64,000 bases of DNA from the NCBI GenBank assembly GCA_046350555.1, contig JAXMAF010000007.1:1-64000 (forward strand), in the 5' to 3' direction. Positions 37,281 through 45,794 of the stretch are shown here, one piece after another. The notes beneath the pieces were generated by a model. That model was given only the letters and a program-made list of their open reading frames with translations, was not told the DNA's origin and made no database searches. The position numbers and the translations under genes were made by a program. Positions within the stretch are counted from its first letter, which is position 1; each line of letters starts with the position of its first letter. The DNA comes from JAXMAF01 sp046350555. GTDB lineage: Bacteria; Planctomycetota; Phycisphaerae; Phycisphaerales; SM1A02.

Positions 37281-39707
37281 CTACGGATCCACATCCACCA
37301 GTCCGACGTCGATGTACTGCCCGCCGCGAGTCTGGCGGCAGTGCACGGCGATCGTGTTGCGGCCCGGTTGCAGGAGCCGGGCCGCGGCGCCGTCGAGCGG
37401 AACGAGGTCGTAGTCGGTCGTGTAGCCCTTGAGCGTCGCGGCCAGCACGCCGTTGATGAAGAGCTCCGCGTCCTCGTCGTGATGGATCGACCAATGCAGG
37501 TTCGCGGGAAGTTGCTCGGGAAGGAGCATCGTCCCGCGAAGCCAGATGTCGGAGGATTTCCATTCCGTCCCGATGATGGCGCCCGGCGTGCCGGCCGCGC
37601 CGAAGCCCGCGGCACCGCCACGCCAGGCGCTGTCGTCGAACCCCGCGCGATTCCAGCCGTCGGCGGGTTTCTCCGTCGTGTAGCGCCAGGTCGCCGGCGT
37701 GCCGTCGCCCGCGTTGGGCACGACGACGCGCAGGGTCGGCGGCGGGCCCGCGAGGGCGCGAGCCGCCGCGGCGGCGGCGACGGGATCGATCTTCCAGACC
37801 GCGCGGTCGTAGGTCATCCAGCCGTTCACCTCGATCTCGACGTCGGTCGTCTGCGTGTAGACCGCCGCGGAGAGCCCGCGGGCGATCCGCGCCGGAAGGG
37901 CCCGCACGAGCGCCACGTACGCCTCGGTCAGCGCCTCCGACGATGGATAGCTCACGTATCCCCAGTTGTCCTTCGCGATCCAGGTGTGGCCCTCGACCGG
38001 CAGGCCGAGCCCGCCGAACTCGCCCAGCACGCTCGCGCGCGGCTCGCGCGGCGGCGCCATCGCGGGCCCCGGATAGGCGTGCACGTCGATCACGTCGCCC
38101 GCGCCCGCGTCCGTCCATCCGCTCGCGTTGTTCACCAGCCGCGTGGGATCCCACGACTTCACGAGCTCGGCGATGCGCTTCGCGTCGTGCTCTCCCCAGC
38201 CCTCGTTGAACGGCACCCACATGACGATCGACGGATGGTTGGCGTGGTCCTCGACGAGCTCGCGCAGCTCGAGCTCGAACTGGGCGCGATCGGCGTCGGT
38301 GCTGTTGTCGCCGCTGGGCATGTCCTGCCAGACGAGCACGCCGAGCCGGTCGCACAGCTCATAGAAGAGCTCCGGTTCGACCTTCACGTGCTTGCGAAGC
38401 ATGTTCCCGCCCATGCGCTTCACGGCCTCGATGTCGAACCGCATCGCCGCGACGCTCGGCGCGGTGTAGAGGCCGTCGGGCCAGAAGCCCTGATCGAGCG
38501 GACCGAACTGGAAGAGCGGCGCGCCGTTGAGCAGGATGCGCGGGATGCGCGTGGCGCTCGTCGCCGCGGCGGGAACGGCGGCCGCCGCGCCACGCTCGCC
38601 GACCGCCGGCGCCGCCGCAGCGCGCTGCGCCGGCTCGAGCCCGATCCGCACGTCGCGAAGTCCGGCGTAGGACGCCACGGAGTCGATCGCGCCGGACGCG
38701 CCGCGCAGCTCCACGCGAAGCTCGTAGAGAAACGGGTCGTCGGGCGACCAGAGCCGCGGCTGCGCGACCTCGAGCGCCACCGGCAGCCCCGCGCGAGCCT
38801 GCCCCTCGGCGACGGTCGCGCCGCCATCGAGCAGCCGCACGCGCACCTCGGTCGCCGTCGGCTGGCCGGTCGCTCCGCCACTGGGTGGCGGCGCCGCTGG
38901 CACCTCTCCGCGCGTCGCGACGCTCACGCTCAATCGTTTCGCCCGCGGATCCCAGCTCGTGCGCAGTCGATCGATCGAGAGCGCCGGAACGGGCTCGATC
39001 CAGACGGTCTGCCAGATTCCGCTCGATCGCGTGTACCAGATGCCTTCCGGCTTGCGCACCTGCTTGCCGCGCGGCTGGCCGCCCGCATCGCTTGGATCGC
39101 GCACCGCGACCACGAGCGCGTGCGTGGCGCCAGCGCCGCCTGCGGCCGCGCGGGAGGCGCCGCCCGGCGCCGCCAACGCCTCGGTGATGTCGAACGTGAA
39201 CGGGTCGTATCCCCCGCGATGCGTTCCGACCGAGCGACCGTCCACGAAGACCTCGGCCTGCCAGTCCACCGCGCCGAAATGGAGCAGGACGCGCGACCCG
39301 CCCCATTCCGATGGGATCGCGAAGGTGCGCCGATACCAGAGCCCCTGATCGGGCGCGAGCGCCTTGCCGACGCCCGAGAGCGCCGACTCGATCGGAAACG
39401 GCACGAGGATGCGGCCGTCGAAGGTGGTGGGAACGATCGTGTCGTCGCCTGGCGCGATCGCATACTCCCAGAGACCGTTCAGGTTGAGCCATTGCGACCG
39501 CACCATGGTCGGTCGTGGATACTCGGGCCACGCATGCTCGGGCGAGACATCGCCCGCCCAACGCGTCATGATCCGGCCGGGCACGGGCGCCCACGCGGGA
39601 GGCGGTGCAGGCGACGGACGCGAGGCGGGCGCGGCGGGATCGGCGCGGGCGATCGAGGCGCCGGTGGCTCCAAGCAGCACCGCCAGCATGAGCGATTGGA
39701 TGCGCAT
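37281..39707 (-). CDS. Glycoside hydrolase family 2 protein (beta-galactosidase/glucuronidase type), exported
   Basis: 808 residues with a signal peptide (MRIQSLMLAVLLGATGASIA). Domains in order: sugar-binding jelly roll about 60-220 (NLNGLWEYAIAPGDD, GKALAPDQGLWYRRTFAIP), Ig-like about 240-360, TIM barrel about 395-620, and a C-terminal jelly-roll-like domain about 670-808 (WIKSSDIW-type, LHWSIHHDEDAELFINGVLA). The acid/base Glu is near residue 502 in VPFNEGWGEHD and the nucleophile Glu near 563 in SVLGEFGGLGLP. These are GH2 positions. Likely role is polysaccharide breakdown outside the cytoplasm. It is divergent from pirin across about 119 bases. Confidence 0.9.
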   Translation of the reverse strand: MRIQSLMLAVLLGATGASIARADPAAPASRPSPAPPPAWAPVPGRIMTRWAGDVSPEHAWPEYPRPTMVRSQWLNLNGLWEYAIAPGDDTIVPTTFDGRILVPFPIESALSGVGKALAPDQGLWYRRTFAIPSEWGGSRVLLHFGAVDWQAEVFVDGRSVGTHRGGYDPFTFDITEALAAPGGASRAAAGGAGATHALVVAVRDPSDAGGQPRGKQVRKPEGIWYTRSSGIWQTVWIEPVPALSIDRLRTSWDPRAKRLSVSVATRGEVPAAPPPSGGATGQPTATEVRVRLLDGGATVAEGQARAGLPVALEVAQPRLWSPDDPFLYELRVELRGASGAIDSVASYAGLRDVRIGLEPAQRAAAAPAVGERGAAAAVPAAATSATRIPRILLNGAPLFQFGPLDQGFWPDGLYTAPSVAAMRFDIEAVKRMGGNMLRKHVKVEPELFYELCDRLGVLVWQDMPSGDNSTDADRAQFELELRELVEDHANHPSIVMWVPFNEGWGEHDAKRIAELVKSWDPTRLVNNASGWTDAGAGDVIDVHAYPGPAMAPPREPRASVLGEFGGLGLPVEGHTWIAKDNWGYVSYPSSEALTEAYVALVRALPARIARGLSAAVYTQTTDVEIEVNGWMTYDRAVWKIDPVAAAAAARALAGPPPTLRVVVPNAGDGTPATWRYTTEKPADGWNRAGFDDSAWRGGAAGFGAAGTPGAIIGTEWKSSDIWLRGTMLLPEQLPANLHWSIHHDEDAELFINGVLAATLKGYTTDYDLVPLDGAAARLLQPGRNTIAVHCRQTRGGQYIDVGLVDVDP

Positions 39708-39826
39708 CGCACCATTGTGCCGCGCGACGGGACGCAGCGCCGGGCGATCGGCGCGACATCGGGCGCGGCTGCCCGGGTCGGACCCATCGAGGGCCGATGG
39801 CCGCCGCCGCGCGGGTATCGTCCTCC

Positions 39827-40534
39827 ATGCTCACCGTCCGACCCGCCGCCGAGCGCGGCCTCACCGAGATTGGCTGGCTTCACAGCCGCCACAGCTTCTC
39901 CTTCGGCGAATACCACGACCCGCGGCACATGGGGTTCCGCTCGCTGCGCGTCATCAACGATGACCTGATTGCGCCCGCCGCGGGCTTCGGAACGCACGGC
40001 CACCGCGACATGGAGATCATCTCCGTCGTGCTCGAAGGAGCGCTCGAGCACAAGGATTCGCTCGGCCACGGCGAAGTCCTCCGGCCCGGCGAGGTCCAGG
40101 TCATGACCGCAGGTCGCGGAATCCGCCACAGCGAGTTCAATCCCTCGAAGACCGATCGCACGCACCTGCTCCAGGTCTGGATCATGCCCGAGCGCTCCGG
40201 GCTTCCGCCGGCCTACGCGCAGAAGGCCTTCGCCCGCGAAGAATGGACCAACCGGCTGCGCCGCGTCGCCGGGCGCGACGGCGTCGACCGCGACGGCGCG
40301 CTCGCGATCAACCAGGACGCCGACCTGTTCCTCGCCGAGCTGGCGCCGAACGCGACGGTCGAGCACGCGCTGCGCCCCGGCCGCGGGGCGTGGGTGCACA
40401 TCGCCACCGGATCGGCGACCGTCGAAGGCGCAGCGCTCTCCGCCGGCGACGCCGCCGCGATCGAGCAGGCGCCGAAGGTGACCATCACCACCGGCGCCGC
40501 GCCGGCGTTCGTCCTCTTCTTCGATCTCGCATGA
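39827..40534 (+). CDS. Pirin family protein (bicupin)
   Basis: 235 residues from the ATG at 39827 (MLTVRPAAERGLTEIGWLHS). Pirin marks: HSFSFGEYHDPRHMGFRSLR, the metal ligands in FGTHGHRDMEIISVVLEGAL, EVQVMTAGRGIRHSEFNPSK and LLQVWIMPERSGLPPAYAQK. YhhW-type members have quercetinase activity in vitro, while others act as redox or metal regulators. The C-terminal cupin is weaker. Its stop is only 9 bases from the end of the convergent site-2 protease gene. Confidence 0.9.
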   Translation: MLTVRPAAERGLTEIGWLHSRHSFSFGEYHDPRHMGFRSLRVINDDLIAPAAGFGTHGHRDMEIISVVLEGALEHKDSLGHGEVLRPGEVQVMTAGRGIRHSEFNPSKTDRTHLLQVWIMPERSGLPPAYAQKAFAREEWTNRLRRVAGRDGVDRDGALAINQDADLFLAELAPNATVEHALRPGRGAWVHIATGSATVEGAALSAGDAAAIEQAPKVTITTGAAPAFVLFFDLA

Positions 40535-40543
40535 CCGATCGCG

Positions 40544-41656
40544 TCAGCGCGATCGATCGACCGTCGCGCCGCGCAGCAGCAGGAGCTCGGCGACGTTCTC
40601 GCCGGTGACCAGGCCGACGAGCCGACCGCCGCGCGTCACCGGAACCAGCGAGCAGGCGGAGTCGTGCATGCGCGCGACGACCTCCTCGAGCGACGCGTCT
40701 TCCGGGACCGGCTCCCCGCCATGGCGCATCGCGTCGCCGACGCGCGCCGCGAGCCCGTGCGAGGCGAGCGCCCGGACCAGATCGGCGCGGGTCAGCAGAC
40801 CCACGAGCGGATCCTCCGCGCGCCCCCCGCGCGTGACGGGGAAGTCCTGCTGGGCGCCGGCCAGCAGTTCCTCCGCGGCCGCCTGGAGCGTGTCGTCGAC
40901 GCCAAGCACCTGGAAGCGACGGATCATCCCCGCCGAGACGGGCAGCCCGTGCAGGAGCGACGTCTCCTCGACCGACTGCGCCTCGGCGCCCGCGCCCAGC
41001 CAGACGAAGAGGGCGACGAGGATCAGCATCGGCATCCCGAAGAGCCCGACGAACGCCATCGCGACCGCGATCGCCTGACCGATGACCGCCGCCAGCCGCG
41101 TCGCGCGCGGCCGCCCGAGTCCGGTCGCGAGCAGCGCCCGGAGGATGCGGCCTCCATCCATCGGAAAGGCCGGAATCAGGTTGAAGATCACCATCCAGAC
41201 GTTCACCGCGAGGAGACTCCCGAGGAATCGCTCGGCGTGGCGTCCCTGCGCGCCGAGCGTGAGCATGGCATCGAGACCGTCGCGCCAGACGAGCAGGGGC
41301 AGGATGGCCAGCGCGATCACCACGTTCACGAGCGGCCCGGCGATCGCCACCACGAGTTCCTCCCACGGCTTCTCGGGCATCCGCTCGAGCGCCGCGACGC
41401 CGCCGATGGGCAGCAGCGTGATGTCCCGCGTGCGCACGCCGAAGGCCCGCGCCGCGAAGGCGTGGCCGAACTCGTGCAGGACCACGCAGACGAAGACCGC
41501 GATCACGAAGAGCGTCGAGTTGATCGCGGCGGCGATGGTCCCGGTCCTGGCGACGGCGCTTCCGACCACCCAGGCGAGGAGGATCAGGAACGTCCAGTGG
41601 ATCCGGACCGGAATGCCGGCGAAGCGGAGGATCGTGAGGGAACCGCGTAACATCAT
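40544..41656 (-). CDS. Site-2 protease family (M50B) with two CBS domains
   Basis: 370 residues, ATG at 41656 (MMLRGSLTILRFAGIPVRIH). Intramembrane zinc metalloprotease: HEFGH with His61, Glu62, His65, and the second ligand motif FNLIPAFPMDGGRILRALL. About six membrane segments span residues 15-230, for example STLFVIAVFVCVVLHEFG and VVIALAILPLLVW. The C-terminus holds a CBS pair: VLGVDDTLQAAAEELLAG... and PVPEDASLEEVVARMHDSAC. This SpoIVFB-like form, with nucleotide-sensing CBS domains, probably cleaves membrane-anchored regulators. Convergent with pirin. Confidence 0.93.
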   Translation of the reverse strand: MMLRGSLTILRFAGIPVRIHWTFLILLAWVVGSAVARTGTIAAAINSTLFVIAVFVCVVLHEFGHAFAARAFGVRTRDITLLPIGGVAALERMPEKPWEELVVAIAGPLVNVVIALAILPLLVWRDGLDAMLTLGAQGRHAERFLGSLLAVNVWMVIFNLIPAFPMDGGRILRALLATGLGRPRATRLAAVIGQAIAVAMAFVGLFGMPMLILVALFVWLGAGAEAQSVEETSLLHGLPVSAGMIRRFQVLGVDDTLQAAAEELLAGAQQDFPVTRGGRAEDPLVGLLTRADLVRALASHGLAARVGDAMRHGGEPVPEDASLEEVVARMHDSACSLVPVTRGGRLVGLVTGENVAELLLLRGATVDRSR

Positions 41657-41899
41657 GTGTTGAGGTTTCTCGCACCGTGGTGCGGGTCGGCGACGAAGGA
41701 GCCGTGTGGTGTCGCGATCGATCCGGAACCGCTTCGGCGATCCGGGCGGAGATGATCTGTAGGTTTGCAGCCGCGGTTCTTGCAGCGATCCGCCGATCCG
41801 GCGCGAAGCCATGTGGAGGTCAGGTGTCGGCCCATCGGAGGCCGTGTCGAGGTCGGACCTCGACGACCGGACCGTTTCAAGGAGACGCAGGGAAGAGAG

Positions 41900-43366
41900 A
41901 TGGCCGCACGACGGACCAAGGCGCCGGGGAACGGTCATGGTGAAAACCATGCCGGCGGTGGCGTTACCGGTCCGGATCTGCCGACTCCGCGAGGCCAGGC
42001 CGAGGAGTCGGGCAGCGCCGCCGCTCCCCCTTCGGGCCGCCGAGCGAGCGGCGGGCGCGAAGCGCGGCGCGCCGCGAGGTCGGGTGGCCGAAGTGGCGAC
42101 GGAACCGCGCGCGGCGCGCCATCCGTCACCGAGAGCGCTCGACTGCGGCGCCTCGAGAACCTGCTCGACCTTGCCCAGAACTACCGCCGCTGGTCCTTGC
42201 GACGGCTGGCGGAGGAGCTCGATCGCGACCCGCACAACCTGCTCGCGCCCGCCGGCAACCCCCGCATGGACTTCGTCGTCCGGCTCGCGGGCGTGCTGGA
42301 CTGGGCCGTGCAGGACGTCTGCGACGACCTCTGGGGCACGGCCCCGATCGAGCTCGAGCGCCCGCGCGAAGGCGAGGATTGGCGCTCGCTCGATCGCATG
42401 GCCTTCGAGGCCCACGCGGCGGGACGCTACGAGGAACTCGTCCGCGTCGCCCGTCGCGAGTACAGCGCCGCCCGCGACGACAACGAACGGGCGATCGCGT
42501 GCAACCGCGAATCGGTCGGGCACGACGGCCTCGGTCGCTACAAGGCGTCGCTCGAGGCGCTGCGGCGCGGCTTGCGCGAGACCGAGCGCGGCGACGAGGT
42601 GACGGTCGCGCTCAAGCTCAACCTGGCCTTCTGCCACCACGTGCTCGGCGACCTCGAGGAAGGCGCCGGCATCGCCAACTCGCTCGTCGAGGATCTCGAG
42701 TGCGGCGACTACGAGATGCCCAACCGCGACGGCGCGCTCGGCTACGCGCTCTATGTCCGCGGACTCTGCGGCCGCGCCATCGTCGGCGCCGAACGGCGCC
42801 GTCGCGCTCGCCTGGCCCGGCGCACGATCGACGACCTGGCCCGCGCCGCGACGCTGCTCGACGCGGCCAGCGCCGAATACCGGCAGCCGATGCTCGCGGC
42901 CGCCGCCAACACGGCCCGCGGCGCGAAGCTGGAGATCGAGGCGCTCCTGGGCGTGCGCGATCCGGAGGAGGCCCTTGCGGCGCTCCTGGCGGCGCTCGAC
43001 GCGACCGAGTCGCTGGAAGGCATCGACGGCCCGCGGCTCGAATCGCTCGGGTGGTGGTGCATCTTCGGCTGCAGCGTCGCGACCCGACACGTGACCGACG
43101 AGGATCGTCTCGAACAACTGATGGCGGTCTTCACGAACAAGGCCGACGAGGTCGCCGAGCGACTCGGCAACTGGGCGCTGCGGGAGCGCGTCTGGACGCT
43201 GGAGCTCGACCGTCGGCGCCGGCTCGAGCGGCGCGGCCGCGTCGAGCCGTGGATCCTTGACCGCGACGATGCGCGCGTGCTGGCCGGCACGATGGCGCGC
43301 TTCCCCGTCTTCCGCGAAACCGGCTGGCACGTGTTGCGCGCGGCTGAAATCATCGAGGAACAGTGA
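41900..43366 (+). CDS. HTH and helical-repeat (TPR-like) regulatory protein
   Basis: 488 residues from the ATG at 41900. The first ~75 residues are a disordered Gly/Ala/Arg-rich leader. An XRE-like helix-turn-helix region lies about residues 85-140: RRWSLRRLAEELDRDPHNLL then FVVRLAGVLDWAVQDVCDDL. From about residue 150 on, only amphipathic alpha-helical repeats are seen (ACNRESVGHDGLGRYKASLE, LKLNLAFCHHVLGDLEEGAG, PEEALAALLAALDATESLEG), which look TPR-like. Its stop overlaps an in-frame GTG of the next gene, so the pair is translationally coupled. The architecture resembles RRNPP-type peptide receptors, though no sequence relation is claimed. Confidence 0.65.
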   Translation: MAARRTKAPGNGHGENHAGGGVTGPDLPTPRGQAEESGSAAAPPSGRRASGGREARRAARSGGRSGDGTARGAPSVTESARLRRLENLLDLAQNYRRWSLRRLAEELDRDPHNLLAPAGNPRMDFVVRLAGVLDWAVQDVCDDLWGTAPIELERPREGEDWRSLDRMAFEAHAAGRYEELVRVARREYSAARDDNERAIACNRESVGHDGLGRYKASLEALRRGLRETERGDEVTVALKLNLAFCHHVLGDLEEGAGIANSLVEDLECGDYEMPNRDGALGYALYVRGLCGRAIVGAERRRRARLARRTIDDLARAATLLDAASAEYRQPMLAAAANTARGAKLEIEALLGVRDPEEALAALLAALDATESLEGIDGPRLESLGWWCIFGCSVATRHVTDEDRLEQLMAVFTNKADEVAERLGNWALRERVWTLELDRRRRLERRGRVEPWILDRDDARVLAGTMARFPVFRETGWHVLRAAEIIEEQ

Positions 43367-43368
43367 CG

Positions 43369-44061
43369 ATGGCACGCATGAACGACATCTCCGCAGGTTC
43401 GAGCCGGCGCGCCCATGCAGCGGGGGCAGGCGACGCCGAAGCCGGCGACGCCGGGCGCGAAGCGACGACGCGTCGCCCACGGTCGCGCTGGCGCACGGCG
43501 CTCGCGGCGCTGCTCGCCGCCACCACGCTCGGTGTCGCCGCCGCGGGAGCCGGCAACGGAACCGGCACCAAGCCGAGCACTTCGGGCAACCACTCGACCG
43601 CGGCGCACGGCCGATCCAACGGCGGAACCGGCCTCGGTGGCAACGGCACCGGCAACGGCGCGACGGGCGGCAACGATTCCAGGACCGGCTCCGGCGCTGG
43701 CTCGGGCTACGAGAGCCTCTCCGGCAACAGCACGTCGAACCACGCGCCGACGCGCGGCACCTCCGGCGAGGGTCATGGCGATCGCGGATACCGCGCAGGA
43801 CACGCCGGCCGCGGCGCGCCCAACGAACCACCGCCATCGTGGGCGAGCGGATTTCCCACGTGCCCGCCGCCCGTCGCGTCGCCGGCGATGTGGCACCGGT
43901 TCTTCGTGCTCTACGACGATTACAACCAGACGCTGACCGCACACGGGCTCCCGTTCCCGTTGTGGCTCACCAAGAAGGGCATCACCGAGCGCAACTCGGC
44001 GGCGCTGCTGGTCGAGATGTATGTCTGGTACGTTCAGTACGGCGAAGAGCGTCATTGGTAA
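43369..44061 (+). CDS. Exported Gly/Thr/Asn-rich protein with conserved-looking C-terminal domain
   Basis: 230 residues, ATG at 43369; a GTG at 43363 (GTGA overlap with the regulator stop) is also possible. A basic head (residues 1-40) leads to a membrane/signal segment RTALAALLAATTLGVAAAGA (about 42-62). About 75 residues rich in Gly, Asn, Thr and Ser follow (SNGGTGLGGNGTGNGATGG). The C-terminus (about 160-230) is aromatic and folded-looking: MWHRFFVLYDDYNQTLTAHG, ITERNSAALLVEMYVWYVQY. No family recognised. Position and coupling suggest it works with the upstream regulator; the secreted BNR-like gene starts 14 bases later. Confidence 0.65.
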   Translation: MARMNDISAGSSRRAHAAGAGDAEAGDAGREATTRRPRSRWRTALAALLAATTLGVAAAGAGNGTGTKPSTSGNHSTAAHGRSNGGTGLGGNGTGNGATGGNDSRTGSGAGSGYESLSGNSTSNHAPTRGTSGEGHGDRGYRAGHAGRGAPNEPPPSWASGFPTCPPPVASPAMWHRFFVLYDDYNQTLTAHGLPFPLWLTKKGITERNSAALLVEMYVWYVQYGEERHW

Positions 44062-44075
44062 TCGAAGGTCCCATC

Positions 44076-45707
44076 ATGCGATCAGAATCTGCGCTCACCA
44101 CCTGCATCGTCGCGGGCGCGACGATGCTCTTGGCCATTCCCGCCCCCGCCGGCGTGCTCGCCAGCGTGCAGGTCAACGTCGACGCCGCCGGCGCCGACAT
44201 CGCGGGCGATGCGGCGAACGAGCCCTCGATCGGCGTCGATCCCACCGCGCCGAACCGCATCGCGATCGGTTGGCGGCAGTTCGACTCGATCGGCAGCAGC
44301 TTCCGGACGGCGGGCTATGCGTGGAGCGACGACGGTGGCCGATCGTGGACGTTTCCCGGCGCGCTCGAGCCGGGCGTCTTCCGCAGCGATCCGGTCCTCG
44401 CGGTCTCGCCCGAGGGACAGTTCCTCTATTACAGCCTCAAGAACAACTTCACCTGCGACCTCTTCCGATCGAACGATGGCGGACAGACGTGGCCGCTCAA
44501 GACGGTCGCCTTCGGAGGCGACAAGGCGTGGATGACCGTCGACCTCACCGACGGCGTCGGACACGGCAACATCTACGCGACCTGGAGTACGGCTGCCGGA
44601 CCCTACACGTCGGCGACGTTCATCCGCAGCGTCGACGGCGGCGCAACGTTCCAGTCGCCGGTCGCGTATCCGATGCCGCCCCGATTCGGCACGATGGCCG
44701 TCGGCCGCGACGGCGAGGTCCTCGTGAGCGGCGTGCAATCGGCCCCCTTCGACTCGACGGTCTTCCTCTGCGTGCGCTCGGTGACGGCGCAGGATCCCAT
44801 GCTGCCGGTCGCGTTCGATCAGACCTCGGTGGTCGATCTCGGCGGGCGACTCTCCGGCAGCACCGGCCCGAATCCCGCCGGGTTGCTCGGCCAGGTGAAC
44901 GTCGACGTGAATCGCTCGAACAGCCCGTACGGCGGCGAGATCTACATGCTCTGCTCGGTCGATCCGCCGGCGACGCCAGATGGCAACGATCCGCTCGACG
45001 TCATGTTCGCCCGCAGCATCGACGGCGGCGCGACCTGGTCCGCGCCGGTGCGCGTCAACGACGACGTCCAGCTTCCGGGCGCACCGCGGCCGTACCAGTG
45101 GTTCGGGACGATGTCGACGGCGCCCAACGGTCGCATCGACGTGGTCTGGAACGACACGCGAAACGCGGCGAACCAGGCGACTCCCCAGACTTCGGAGCTC
45201 TACTACAGCCACAGCGAGGACGGCGGCCGGACGTGGGCGCCCAACCAGGCGATCAGTCCGCCGTTCAACCATTTCCTCGGCTATCCGCAGCAGAACAAGC
45301 TCGGCGACTACTACCACATGGTCTCCGACGACGTCGGCGCCCACCTTGCTTGGGCCGCGACCTTCACCGGCGGCCAGGACGTCTACTACCTGCGCATCGG
45401 CGACTACGACTGCAACGGCAACGGCGTCGGCGACACGATCGACATCGCCAACGGCGCCGGCGACTGCAACGGCAATGGCATTCCCGACACGTGCGAGATC
45501 GCGGCGGGCGTGCTTGCCGACAGCGACGGCGACGGCATCCCGGACATCTGCGACAACCCCGCCGATCTCAACAACGACGGCGTGGTCGACGGCGCCGACC
45601 TCGGCCTGCTGCTTGCGGCGTGGGGAACGACCGGCCCGGGCGACCTGAACGGGGATGGTGTGGTGGACGGGGCGGACTTGGGGGAGTTGTTGGCGTGGTG
45701 GATGTGA
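44076..45707 (+). CDS. Secreted BNR/sialidase-like propeller protein with dockerin-type tail
   Basis: 543 residues with a signal peptide (MLLAIPAPAGVLASV). Repeated Asp-box-like motifs (SDDGGRSWTF, SNDGGQTWPL, SVDGGATFQS, SIDGGATWSA, SEDGGRTWAP) mark a BNR/sialidase-type beta propeller. Near the C-terminus come calcium-type DxNxDG repeats: DCNGNGVGD, DCNGNGIPDTCE, DSDGDGIPDICD. Two dockerin-like EF-hands follow, DLNNDGVVDGADLGLLLAAW and DLNGDGVVDGADLGELLAWW, an arrangement common in Phycisphaerae. No catalytic Arg triad of true sialidases was identified. It is last in the three-gene cassette. Confidence 0.85.
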   Translation: MRSESALTTCIVAGATMLLAIPAPAGVLASVQVNVDAAGADIAGDAANEPSIGVDPTAPNRIAIGWRQFDSIGSSFRTAGYAWSDDGGRSWTFPGALEPGVFRSDPVLAVSPEGQFLYYSLKNNFTCDLFRSNDGGQTWPLKTVAFGGDKAWMTVDLTDGVGHGNIYATWSTAAGPYTSATFIRSVDGGATFQSPVAYPMPPRFGTMAVGRDGEVLVSGVQSAPFDSTVFLCVRSVTAQDPMLPVAFDQTSVVDLGGRLSGSTGPNPAGLLGQVNVDVNRSNSPYGGEIYMLCSVDPPATPDGNDPLDVMFARSIDGGATWSAPVRVNDDVQLPGAPRPYQWFGTMSTAPNGRIDVVWNDTRNAANQATPQTSELYYSHSEDGGRTWAPNQAISPPFNHFLGYPQQNKLGDYYHMVSDDVGAHLAWAATFTGGQDVYYLRIGDYDCNGNGVGDTIDIANGAGDCNGNGIPDTCEIAAGVLADSDGDGIPDICDNPADLNNDGVVDGADLGLLLAAWGTTGPGDLNGDGVVDGADLGELLAWWM

Positions 45708-45781
45708 GGGGGGGGGGCGTAGGTACTGGTTGTTGGTTACTGGTTATTGGTTATTAGTTATTAGTTATTGGTTATTGGTTG
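45708..45781 (+). repeat. Homopolymer G10 and heptamer repeat (GGTTATT)n
   Basis: Directly at the stop of the BNR gene is a run of 10 G (45708-45717). From about 45725, degenerate heptamers (GGTTGTT, GGTTACT, GGTTATT, AGTTATT) repeat about eight times to 45781. It is the only clearly AT-rich tract in the window and resembles the heptameric short tandem repeats described in cyanobacteria. Confidence 0.85.
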
Positions 45782-45794
45782 GGGGGATCGGGGC

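Noticed and set aside
41657..43942. Longer site-2 protease reading upstream across the regulator gene
   Set aside because: The open frame on minus continues past 41656 but is antisense to the HTH-helical-repeat gene and has no membrane or protease features; the MMLRGSLTIL start is preferred.
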